A stretch of DNA of 64,000 bases, taken from NCBI GenBank assembly GCA_032622095.1, contig CP136065.1, forward strand, positions 53,747,949-53,811,948, given 5' to 3'. The stretch is from Siphonodentalium dalli. Taxonomy: Eukaryota > Mollusca > Scaphopoda > Gadilida > Siphonodentaliidae. A program made the position numbers and the translations under genes. The notes beneath the pieces were generated by a model. That model had not been told where the DNA came from and searched no databases. It worked only from the letters and a program-made list of their open reading frames with translations. Shown one piece after another: positions 33,291 through 43,787 of the stretch (positions within the stretch are counted from its first letter, which is position 1; every line of letters starts with the position of its first letter).

Positions 33291-33435
33291 CCATTAGAAC
33301 CGCTGGATTGGATCAAGAATTTAACCACTTGCGCTTGGGGATTCTTGAGTACGTAGTCACGTACGTCTCCGCCAAGACCTGTGCTTGGACTTGTATCCGG
33401 TTCAGCTGAATCATGTTCATTACAGAAGAGGATTA

Positions 33436-33602
33436 GATGAAGAGTATATACAATAAATATATGACATTCCCTGAATATGATGTCAAGAAAAGATGAAGAG
33501 TATATACAATAAATATATGACATTCCCTGAATATGATGTCAAGAAAGCAACAAGTGTATATAAAATAAATATATGACATTCCACGAAGACGATGTAAAAA
33601 AA
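33436..33602 (+). repeat. 56-bp tandem repeat, 3 copies
   Basis: Units of the type 'gatgaagagtatatacaataaatatatgacattcc' plus 'ctgaatatgatgtcaagaaaa' start at 33436, 33492 and about 33548. The third is more diverged. Each contains 'caataaatat'- or 'aaataaatat'-type polyadenylation-like strings. Confidence 0.9.
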
Positions 33603-34295
33603 GAAACCTCGTGAGTTAAAACACGAACTTATTGTGATGTGATATAATTCCAAATACGGTATTGTATACCATGATATTATGTGCATGCTCAAATTAATTC
33701 GTCGCATGCCATAGGATTATATAAAGACCACGGTCTAAGGCTAAAAATTAATCAGATATAATAAGTAGATTAGCTCATTATAGCTGGATACGTGAGATAG
33801 GTAGTATCATAGTTGTTCCATAAATTATAACAGACTTTAAAGTCTTCAACATATAAACACAACTTATGGTTTACTTTTGAATCAGGCTATCATGCCAATT
33901 AGATGTTCTGCACAGCCAGATTTTTAATGGAGTAAAAATCTAATTTTATCCATACATCTAAACCCTGCTAACATGCAAAGGTCATATCCTCTTTTCAACA
34001 AGCAGGTACACACATGTGTTCTCATTTAACTATAGTTAACTCTGCTTAGAAAATGGATGGAGATGTACTACTCACGTATCCTGCCCATATTTTCCTTTTT
34101 CAGCAATTGAAAAAACATATATAGATGTATTAACAATAGAAGTCTTGCCTTAGACCTTGGCCGTCATTGTGCTCAGTCTGTCCTTCAATGGCAACCAGAA
34201 AGGTTGCCTTTACACTAAAGGATAATAAATCCCAATCATAACTTAAACTTAAACTAACAGTGTGCCATCTTTCTGTTAACGATTCCTGCTAGGAT

Positions 34296-34321
34296 GATTT
34301 CGCATCAGCCTATGCGAAATC
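34296..34321 (+). promoter_or_regulatory. Perfect hairpin before the polypurine tract
   Basis: GATTTCGCAT and ATGCGAAATC are perfectly complementary 10-base arms around a 6-base loop (CAGCCT), ending 18 bases upstream of the 3' LTR. The purine-rich 'tgggagg' that follows is the likely plus-strand primer. The position suggests a role in RNA 3' structure or plus-strand priming, by inference only. Confidence 0.6.
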
Positions 34322-34339
34322 CTCTTGGTATGGGAGGTA

Positions 34340-34939
34340 TGTAACAGAACGATGTGCGCCCCTGTCTGATCACGCCTCTGTAAACTATTGCATCAGTTCC
34401 AACTATTACGATGCATGAATAACAGGCGTCCGATTGTTAGTCGGACAGCCGTACTTAGCACGATGACGAGATCACGCGATGCTGATTCTAGCTAGTTCTC
34501 AGGAAGGTTCCCAGTCGAACCAGTGCAGAGGTCTAAAAGTTATTAGTTGTTTTGGTACACTGCACTGGTCATGATATACGAAAGCTATACTAAAGCTAAC
34601 TTTAGTGACGAGCCGTTGACAACTAGTTGTCAAGCCTGGCCAGTAACATCGTCACATGATTTTGAAAAGTAGGTTACCACTTTTACATATAAGCACTGAG
34701 GTTTTACCCATCAGTGTTCAGTTGACTGAGTCCTCCTATGAGTACCGCCCTGGGAAAGACTTACTGATCCAGAAGAGCCTGAGAATGCTAGCATCAGCTG
34801 ACCTATCTTGAGAAGCGAAATTATGCTCTAGAAATAAACAGATATCTACGGTTCCATGAGTTGTCGTCATACCAAAAATAATACACAACGTGAAGTCCGG
34901 TCGGAACGTCGTATCTCCAACGTACGGGGTTCTGCCACA
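34340..34939 (+). repeat. 3' LTR (600 bp)
   Basis: It has the same length and ends as the 5' LTR, with three substitutions. AATAAA at 34833-34838 would serve as the polyadenylation signal of element transcripts. The short open frame beginning in this LTR and running into flanking DNA is a chance fusion with the LINE frame. Confidence 0.95.
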
Positions 34940-34944
34940 ATAAC
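34940..34944 (+). repeat. Target-site duplication, right (ATAAC)
   Basis: An exact copy of 22093-22097. Its phase continues LINE ORF1 when the element is removed. Confidence 0.95.
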
Positions 34945-35758
34945 ACAAGCGGCATCACGAAAGAAGTCGGTGTCTGTGAATATTTCTTCGCAACCGGGAA
35001 CTGAAAGTGACACAACTAATACAAACACTTGCCCATGTAATTCAGTATGTCTCCGAAACCCTTGCTGAGATAACTCTTATGAAAGCGAATCATCAGAAAA
35101 TGTTTGCTGGAGTAGCCACAACTCTCGCCTCTTTAAACGAAAGTGTGAAAGTGATTAAGGAAAAGCAAAATAGTGTTTCTCTGGAAGTTGAACGCCTTAG
35201 CGATGAACGGTGCGCCGGAATCACAAACTTGAAATCTAAGTGCAAACTGTTGGCTGACGATACGAAATCCAATCGAGACAGCCTGGAGTCTTTCCAAACA
35301 TACCTTAATTCGAAGTTTACAAAAATGACTAAATCGATTAATAAATCAAAAACTATAGATGTAAAAATCAACCAACTGAGTAGAAAATGTAATGAAACAT
35401 CTAAAGCAGCTAATGCCTACACTGACAAGGCCAGTCGGAATTTAGCTGATGCATTTGAAATGTACGCTCAGAGCAATGCAGCCAAATATAGTGAGTTGTG
35501 CGCATTCATAAGGGACACGCTGCATATTGATGACCCGTCAATGTCGGAACAAGATACCCCAAATGTTAGCTCTACACGGAAGCGAGTTCAATCAACACCA
35601 GTTACTGTCAATAATAATTCACCAAAGAACTCCACTATTAACAAGAAAGAGAACTCTGCATGCACAAGTAAAATTAACACAAATCTGACATGTCAAGTTT
35701 CACACATTTCTGGTGATAGGTATAAGTGCGAGTACAATCAATCGTCGCCACCGGCTTC
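34945..35758 (+). pseudogene. LINE ORF1, middle piece
   Basis: It continues the frame of 22097 for about 20 codons, then a single-base shift near 34990-35007 is needed to enter the long frame that runs to 35758. The segment has alternating charged and hydrophobic residues consistent with a coiled coil ('LASLNESVKVIKEKQNSVSL') and a Ser/Asn-rich region. Coiled coils are common in LINE ORF1 proteins for multimerisation. It is cut by the TIR element at 35759. Confidence 0.75.
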
Positions 35759-37964
35759 GATAATAGAGACCTTTCGCAAAAATCACGTTTACGATTACGG
35801 ATACGGATTGGGTACTACGTCACCAACATTTGTGTACTTTCTAATCGTTGTCGTATTTTACTATCCGTAATAACGGTTACGATCTCATGTTTTCTAATAA
35901 GCTCAAATAACACCTGAAATTTATTTTCTGCAATATATCACTTTACTCCGTTCGAGACTGTATATGTATATCATGTAAACCATCCAGTTATATTGAGCTA
36001 CGACCTCGGTGTGCTGTTTAGATTGGCAATCACTCTACTCGTCGTCGTGAATCTCGAGCTTCCCGCGAAATAAGATCGCTATTCACAACGGATAGTCATC
36101 GCTGGCTGCGACACAAAACTTTGCAGTAATATATAGAAGTGCACTATATGAAAGCAGTCGCCACAAATACACGACTGGCATGGATATGGTTGTACTAAAA
36201 GACTATTTGGCACACCCACCGACATCACCGTGTCGACTATGTTTCGATTTGATAGGACCAAATCAGAAGTGATGCACATCAGCGAGAACACCAACCTTAT
36301 GTTGGATTTCCTAAACCCAAAGAGGTGATAGGCCTGGATAGGATAGGATATTTTATTTCCAATATACACATATACAGAGACGTGGCGACAGGGGGGTTTG
36401 GGGGGGGGGGGGGGGCTGTCACACCCACCAACTTGGGTCAAAATTTTCAACAGTTGGAAATTTCATACCTGACACAACATTAGTTGGAAATTTCACACCA
36501 ACAATAGGTTGAAAATGTTCTTGTAGTTTGATTTTCAAACAATTTATTGTGGGGAGTTTATTGTTTTTGGACCAATATTTGCATATTTTCCTTCTTTTGA
36601 TAACAATTTTGGACTGAAATGGCCATCAGTTAGAAATTTTCCAACCTTAGGGGTGTCGGGTTGGAAATTTCTAACACTTGGAAAGCTTGTGTCCTGGTCC
36701 CTCCCCGTGGCCAGTCAAAAACTTCTAGTTAATTTAAGAAAATAATATTGTCCTACATTTGGTGAAAATTGTCCTTGGAATTGTCATCAGTTGGAAATTT
36801 CCAACTCTATGAATGCTTGAGGCTAGTCTAGATGCCAGGATTTTGCGATTTTCTTGTTCAGGTTGCAAAATTTTCGCACCCCGTGGCCAATAAAAAACTG
36901 CTAATGAGTTTAAGATAAACAATATTTTACTACATTTGGTTAAAATTGTTGACTAAAAATTTCCAAACTAAGGGAGAGTATGAATTTTCTCACACGGGGC
37001 CGAACAACCGTGGTCGGCCCGGTGTGTCCTGGTCTATTGCCCGTAGTGGTGTGCATTTGTCTGTAGTTAGACCACTAGATGTTAGGATTTGTGCAATTTT
37101 CAGGTTCAAAATATATGAATATTATCATACCGGGTAGATAGAACCATAGTTTGTAAATAGGCTATTAGGCATGTGAACACTTATAGGTGCAATGAGGGAA
37201 TGAAATTTTGCAAAAACCTTTGGTCTGATTCAAATGGTGTTTTGGTTTGATTCAAGGCGGGTGTGAAAAAGGAATTATGCACGGCCTTGTCTCTGGTTTG
37301 ATTCAAGGGGGGGGGGGGGTGCAGTTGGAATTATCAAGATGGACATCCCCCAACGGAGACCCTCTAGCCACGTCCCTGCACAAACATATTACATAATAAT
37401 GATGACAATTATGGATAATTCTGTCGTATATTGTGGGCGATGGCATGCGATGGCATTATCTGGCAAGACTGTCTTCCTGCCGAAATCGAATTGAAATGAA
37501 ATTGTGGACTGAAAGGGTCTTGAAGTGGTAGCGTCGTGGTTGATGTGAGGTCCAAATTTAGGAACCCCTCTTCCCCAGCATAACGTCTATCAGGTCATCC
37601 ATGATAACAACGAACTGAATTTCCACCACATAATGACCTGGCATTTATACCTGTATTGCCATAATATATCACGAGAATCCCGGGTCGTACCTTGTAACTG
37701 GTCGAATTATTGACAATATAAACAGGTCATTATTATCGCATTGTTGCAAATGAGACGATATGTGAAGTATTAAGGGACTGTATACCAAACACACGCTTTG
37801 ATTTGTAAAAGTGGTACGAAATAATGATGGTAAGTGTTCGTCAAAACTCTTACGCGTAGTCGTTTTGCGAAAGGACTTTTTGGCCATACGGATAGACTTA
37901 CGACTACGAATAGCTATCCGTATTCGTAATCGTAAACGTGAGGATGCGAAAGGTCTCTATTGTC
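35759..37964. mobile_element. Non-autonomous TIR element in LINE ORF1 (2.2 kb)
   Basis: The ends 'ga(t/c)aatagagacctttcgca' are inverted, and the similarity continues through 'cacgtttacgattacg' to about 60 bp. TTC flanks both sides (35756-35758, 37965-37967), a 3-bp target duplication. Removing the element plus one TTC rejoins LINE ORF1 in frame, which supports these limits. The interior has no transposase and holds a further insertion at 36375-37378. The superfamily is not assigned. Confidence 0.8.
36375..37378. mobile_element. hAT-like MITE nested in the TIR element (1 kb)
   Basis: The termini CAGAGACGTGGC...GCCACGTCCCTG are imperfect inverted repeats, and the flanks CACATATA and CACAAACA match at 6 of 8 positions, a decayed 8-bp duplication. 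The interior repeats 'agttggaaatttc' in both orientations several times and contains G-runs at 36400-36415 and 37307-37319. No protein is encoded. Confidence 0.65.
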
Positions 37965-37967
37965 TTC

Positions 37968-39078
37968 AAAGGACACGCATAATCACCCATGTGATTCAGT
38001 GCGTATCGATATGACGCCTGCTAGTGCAATTAGCGCTGAAAGCAACGATAGTAACAAACTGGTCTCACACAACGACGACACCAATAGGTTGTTGGGCAGT
38101 CCTGAGTTCATCATTCATCCGCGTCATATAGTTAAAAATGATGGACATGTGCATGTAGATGATGACGACATCAATACTGACATAGAAGAAATACTGCCAG
38201 AAAACTATGTGCCAACCACCAGTGAAATCAATTTGTCTCAAATAAACACTCAAATAGATCAACACACAGTGCCGCACGCGTACGGTCTATCAAACCTGCC
38301 TATCTACACGATTGCGCGGCCGAACATTTCCTTACAACCCCAGGTTAAGCCGGCTACATATATAATTTCAGAAAGGCCAACATGTCAGAGGCTACCTCCA
38401 ATTCGAGAGAACATTATACAAGCACCGATGAGAAACACATTATGTTATAACACACGTTCGCCTGATGGACAGCTGATAAATGTTCCGTCGAGCAGAGGCA
38501 CATGCAGTGACGCAGTATTAGAATCCAGCCAGAAATTATGTATGCCCATACCGACTGTGATAAGAAATAACCAGTGCTACTCAACACAAAGTGTACAAAG
38601 TCACACGCAAAACTCTCGCTTGACTGGGTATATCCCTGTATCATCAATCCATGCAAGCAGCATGGGTTATCCTCAAATTACGAGTGCTCACACATCCACG
38701 ACTCCACAGCAAATTGAGACATTGATAACTGATCGACGTCACACTACGGAAAAAGCCACATCACACACAAACGGCCAGAGAGACAACTATAATAGTAAAC
38801 ATGTGAATACGAATAAAACTAATAATATTGTGAATAGACAAATTATGGAATTCTATATTGGTGGCATCGTTGATGGTACGACACAGTACCAGATTCGTAA
38901 ATACTTGTCTGAAAGAGGTGTTGTCCCAAGTTACCTTAAAATGATGCCAAGTGCTCGCGCCGGAACTGTATGTGCGCGACTAAACGTGATCAAAGATCAA
39001 AGCTATCCACTACTTGACTCTGGTTTTTGGCCTGCGGGGGCCTACTGCCGCCCATGGAGACCATATGCACGTAAATAG
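37968..39078 (+). pseudogene. LINE ORF1, 3' piece
   Basis: An open frame of about 370 codons ending in TAG at 39076, 8 bases before the ORF2 ATG. Most of it is polar and probably disordered (His/Asn/Thr-rich). The last ~80 residues form a compact domain beginning 'FYIGGIVDGTTQYQIRKYL' and ending in a 'FWPAGAYCRPW' motif, resembling the RNA-recognition-like C-terminal domain seen in ORF1 of invertebrate LINEs. The frame is intact in this piece; the pseudogene call follows from breaks upstream. Confidence 0.75.
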
Positions 39079-39086
39079 TATTAACC

Positions 39087-42000
39087 ATGGCTCATATAAT
39101 CAAGATGTTATCATGGAATGCGACTGCCATAAAAAGCAGTGCCTCGTATTTGCAGGACATGTTAAAACAAGAAATTTACCACATCATAGGCGTTTCGGAA
39201 CACTGGTTAAACTCCGAAAACCTAACCTTCTTACAATCCCTCAGTGATAAATATGTGTGCCTGTCTAAACCCGGGACAGTCATTAAAACAAAAACAGGCA
39301 GTGTATTCACACGAGACGGTGTAGCACTTTTTATTCATAAATCGCTACAAAAACACTGCATCGAAATCAACCTGGACGAAAATCGACTTGTTGGTGCACA
39401 ATTAGTGTTCAACAAAACTATATTAACCGTCGTACAAGTTTATCTGCCCAGCACCAATCACGGAGATGACTACTTCAGTGACTGTCTGGATTCACTAGAT
39501 GTATTCTGTGCAACCTACTCAACAGAAGGTTCTGTTGTACTAATGGGAGACTTCAATGCCCACCTCCCCAAGGGTTATTTAAACAATATCACAACTTCTC
39601 TTAACGATAGATCTGCCCGATTCGTTAGATTTCTCGACGAATGTGAACTTGTTTCTACAACAGCGAGTGGTGCGTGTGGGTGTAGTGAATACTCGTTCGT
39701 GCCGTATTTTCAACTTAATCAGCCATCACTCATTGACCATATACTCGTACTCTCTCGTGACAAAGACCTTATATCTGACTATTCTATTTTATCTGACCAT
39801 GCTATGAATACATCAAACCACCTACCAATCACATGCACCGTAACATTGCCGGAGTGTTCCAATGTGGAAACACCGACACAACAGAAAAGACTGTATGCTT
39901 GGGACAAGATAAACCTTGTCGTGTATAAAGACCTTCTGGATGTGAAATGCAGCGAGCTTGCTACCCGTGAAATTGCTTCCAAAAATCATATTGATTTATT
40001 TTACGCTGACATTGTTGAACTCTTACACTCTGCCGCTGTAACAGCCATACCCAAAAAAAACAATATGCGCCATATCAAACACTATTGGAACACGGAACTT
40101 GACATACTGAAGAAACAACTGAAATCGCTCTACCAATCTTGGACACATGACGGAAAACCACGCGATACTGATTATCAGACATATGTGGACTACAAACAGG
40201 GGAAACGCGTATTTCGCCGCGCACATCGTCATGCTGTAAATAATTTTCAACTTGAACAGAACCGCAAACTCGACGCATATGCAAGGGGTGACTAAAAACT
40301 TTTCTGGCGTTATTTAAGACCTCGCTATGGTGCAACTTTTTGTTTAGGATCGGTGATGGATTTTGGAGGTCACATGTGTCGTGACCATAACGATATTCTC
40401 TCTGGATGGGCCGCATATTTTCAAGAATTATATAGCCCAAACGAACATGATGATCCTATATTCGAAGAATATGTTCGAAACCAGGTATCTTCATTCCTTG
40501 ACAGTGCGAATACTGAATGTCCTATGCTAGGTCATCCGATCACAAAAGAAGAAGTTGTTGATACAGTTCGTAAACTGAAATTTAGAAAGGCAAGCGGTCG
40601 TGATGACATAGTCAACGAACACCTTCTCTTCGGTTCTGAATTGCTGTATGTGTGCATGTGCAAGTTATTCAACTCCTTCATTGAATACGAGTGGATTCCT
40701 CCATCACTAAAATCAGGAATTATTGTTCCTCTTTACAAGGGGGAACCGAAGCCGTCAACACTTCCCGATAGCTATAGAGCCATATCGTTACTCCCAGTGA
40801 TCTACAAAGTGTTCGAAGGTGTTCTCCTCAATCGATGCATTAATAGCCATTTGCTTGTGACATTCCCTAGTGCATTACAAAACGGGTTTCAAGCAGGAAT
40901 TGGATGCAATATGACATCTTTTATTCTTCAAGAGTCTATATCATATGCACAAGACAACAACTCTAAACTTTTTGTAGCGTTCTTGGACTCCAAAAAGGCA
41001 TTCGACAAAGTGTGGCACAATGGCCTCTTGTTCAAATTCATGCGCCTTGGTTTCTCTAGAAAGACCGTTCGCATGCTACGTTGTATATATAGTGATATCA
41101 CGAGCCGAGTGCGGTACAACGGTTGGCTGTCAAACTCTTTCAGTATAGGACAAGGAACTCAACAAGGAGCAGTCCTTTCACCTTTCTGCTACCTCGTGTA
41201 TATCGACGAGCTTCTAAAATCGCTAACGACCACTCGGATGGGACTATCCATAAACGGCGTCTCTTGTGTCGCACCAACAACGGCAGACGATATCAGCTTA
41301 ATATCTCTTTCTAAATCTGGTCTAGATAGCCTTCTGGACATATGTTACAAATATAGCATCAAGTGGCGTTTTTCTTTTTCTTATACTAAAAGCAACATAG
41401 TTGTGTTTAATGAATCCAAGTCCATCTATTCTAAATCCAGTAGATCTTGGTGTTTAGGGCCAAACAATATACCAGAACATAGAGAAAGTATTCATCTTGG
41501 CATAGTTCAGAATAAATTCGCAAACGGACGAACACAAGGGCATATTGTATCTTCAAAACTACGGAAAACATTTTTCTCCATTGCACGGAAAGCAAACACT
41601 TCTTCTCTGACACCGCCGGTGTCACACCGGCATCCCTGCGAGAAATTCTTAAATGTGTAGTGTTGCCGAAGGCTCTGTATGGGTGTGAGTTGTTCCCGCT
41701 GGAATACTCGTCGAGTCTCTCAATCATGGAGAGGTCACTTCGGACATGTGCAAAAAGTATACAAACACTCCCGAAGAGAGCTAGCACAAGATTATCGCTT
41801 GGATTGCTAGGAATAATGCCAATAGAACAGCAAATACACATAAGAAAACTCTGCTTCCTTGGCAACCTCATCCACCTGCCCATGCATCACCAAACTCCAC
41901 TTAGGTTGTTTCTTCTTAGGGCTCACCAACAACGTCTCTTCAATAGATCTACGTCAGGCTTCACTCAAGAAACATTCCAGCTCCTTACCAAGTACGACCT

Positions 42001-42610
42001 AATCGACAATCTTTTCAACTTTATGGACGAAGGGACGTTTCCATCGAAGGATGCATGGAAGGCATTAGCAAAAGACTCCGTTATGCGTTCATATTCCAAC
42101 TCTTGGCTTTCAGCGGTCGTTTCTGATCCAAGACTAAAAGTACTGTCCTTGACCCATCTCAATCCGCTTAAGCAGTGGCAGCTATGGGACAAACTGCAGT
42201 TCATAGGCGCACAACACTCCGTAAAGTACACGAATATGGTACGACTACTAAACCGAACTACATTCGTCAACAATTATGTATTTGTGTTGTGCTCCGTGGT
42301 GTACGAAAATGAACTGATGCACATAATGTTCTCCTGCCAGTCTCATCTGTTAATATCTGCACGGAATCAATACTGGGAGTACATTATCAACCACTGTGGA
42401 ATACAAACATACCTACTCATGTCTCGCCTATCTTCGGACAATTTATTCGCTCTGTTTTTCGGTTCTACTCTCCAGCACGTGACACTAGACTTACCTACGC
42501 TCCAGCTTGACAAAATAATTTACTCCACAGCTACATTTCTCCTATTTGCAAGCGACTCATTGAGAGGAACTCAAAAACTACTTACTTATAAACCAATGAA
42601 ATTTCAGTGA
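39087..42610 (+). pseudogene. LINE ORF2: endonuclease and reverse transcriptase, broken
   Basis: The N-terminal part is an apurinic-type endonuclease ('LSWNATA', 'GVSEHWL', 'MGDFNAHL', 'SNHLPIT'). The reverse transcriptase has motif A 'FLDSKKAFDKVWH', motif B 'GTQQGAVLSP' and motif C 'TADD' in place of the usual YADD. The C-terminal region (41660-42610) has a degenerate Cys/His finger ('CSVVYENELMHIMFSC'). There are two breaks: an in-frame TAA at 40293-40295, and a frameshift near 41610-41620 after which the frame continues from 'TAGVTPASLREIL'. The gene is inactive. No RNase H domain is recognised. Confidence 0.88.
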
Positions 42611-42768
42611 CCACATTACGAACTTGTTCAGTAGACCTAGGAAATAATTCTTTATTTCCAGTTCTTAAATAGGCCATTCCCATGTGATACATGCTACTTT
42701 CTAAATTCGATGACTGAAACCTTTGTCTAATTTCACTGAATAAGGTAATATGACGACAAACATTCTCA

Positions 42769-43320
42769 TGTTCCAATATTCAACGTTGATGTCCAGTGAA
42801 TATTTTATCTGGAAGTTTTATTTCGCTCGGCCACACGCATGTGATATTGCTATTTACGTTTTAAAAAGGGCAACTGGTATTCGGGGACTTCTATGTATGC
42901 CTTCCCATTTCTAAATAATTCTATATTAGATTATCACTGACCTCACTAACACTTTAAACTTGAAAATGTCAGAACCCGATCGCATGCGTGTGACACGGCG
43001 TAAACACTGTAAAATAATATTGTGATTAATATTGTGATTAGTATATCATTTGCTCCAATATTCCACGTTGATGTCCAGTGAATATTTTATTTGGAAGTTT
43101 TATTTCGCTCGGTCACACGCATGTGATATTGCTATTCAGGTTTTTAAAAGGGCAACTGGTATTCAGGCACTTCTATGCATGCCTTCCCATTCCTAAATTC
43201 TATATTAGATTATCACTGACCTCACTAACACTTGAAATTTGAAAATGTCAGTACCCGATCGCATGCGTGTGACATGGCGTAAACACTGTAAAATAATATT
43301 GTGATTAATATTGTGATCAT
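42769..43320 (+). repeat. 282-bp tandem duplication
   Basis: Two copies start at 42769 and 43051 ('ttccaatattcaacgttgatgtccagtgaatattttat'), differing by scattered substitutions and a small indel. Both end in 'gtaaacactgtaaaataatattgtgattaatattgtgat'. It lies just downstream of the LINE ORF2 end. Confidence 0.9.
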
Positions 43321-43429
43321 TTGCATGCATACTTACATATCATGTATATACTTGTCATTTATAGATATGCTCTCCTAAATTGAGGAGGTTAACAATAAAC
43401 TTATGAAAACTGACTTGCTCTGTCGTCCA

Positions 43430-43787
43430 CCGGCGTGTTTATCAACCCTTTAAATGCCGATATTGACTAAAAGAACCCGGGAGAGATCGGGCACATATGG
43501 ACCCGATCAGATTATATATTGATGACTAATGGTAGCAATGCACTTACTAAAGGTATACTGTGAAGATTGACTCGCCATCTCGTTCACAGTCGGCTTCATT
43601 AACCATTAAATGACGATATGCACCAGGAGAACAGAAGGGAGCCCGGACAAGCCCGGGCAGCCCCATGGGCCCACGGACAACATAACATGATGCTTTATAT
43701 TAGTGGGATACATAATATAGCGAACGTTTATTTTCTGTGTCATTCTCCGCCGGTTTTATTAACCCTTTAAATTCCGATATTGGCTAA
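43430..43787 (+). repeat. ~160-bp repeat family, plus copies
   Basis: A phrase like 'ttcattaaccctttaaatgccgatattgac' recurs at about 43434, 43595 and 43752, with 'agcccgggcag'-like and 'gaagattgactcgccatctcgtt' blocks between. Related copies appear at 45630-45790 (plus) and, inverted, at 46030-46480 and 47390-47770. Confidence 0.75.

Larger units (their letters stand above)
33291..34339 (+). other. 3' untranslated region of the retroelement
   Basis: About 1.05 kb without a supported gene, between the SGNH stop and the 3' LTR. It contains a three-copy 56-bp repeat, AT-rich DNA, a perfect hairpin at 34296-34321 and a short purine-rich tract (34332-34339). Confidence 0.75.
22098..34939 (+). mobile_element. 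Complete env-bearing LTR retroelement (12,842 bp)
   Basis: Two 600-bp LTRs (3 differences) with TG...CA ends and an exact 5-bp target duplication delimit a full element. Internal order: leader with splice donor, gag, basic linker, pol (protease, RT, RNase H, integrase), env, SGNH hydrolase, 3' untranslated region. Domain order and motifs place pol in Ty3/gypsy (Metaviridae). A fusion-type env makes it errantivirus-like in layout, though at 12.8 kb it is larger than typical gypsy elements. It inserted into ORF1 of an older LINE. Near-identical LTRs and long open frames suggest a young, possibly still active copy. Confidence 0.95.
21454..42610 (+). mobile_element. Decayed LINE, split by two insertions
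   Basis: Two LINE genes lie in order on one strand: a long ORF1 in three pieces (21559-22097, 34945-35758, 37968-39078), then ORF2 (39087-42610) with endonuclease and reverse transcriptase. The gaps are an LTR retroelement and a TIR element. The LINE has an in-frame stop and a frameshift in each ORF, so it is dead. Its 5' limit is unknown (after the MITE at 20805 at the earliest). The 3' limit lies between 42610 and about 42768. The endonuclease plus RT layout places it among apurinic-endonuclease LINEs; I could not assign a clade. Confidence 0.85.

Noticed and set aside
34856-35068. Gene starting inside the 3' LTR
   Set aside because: It is a chance fusion of LTR sequence with the flanking LINE ORF1 frame across the target duplication.
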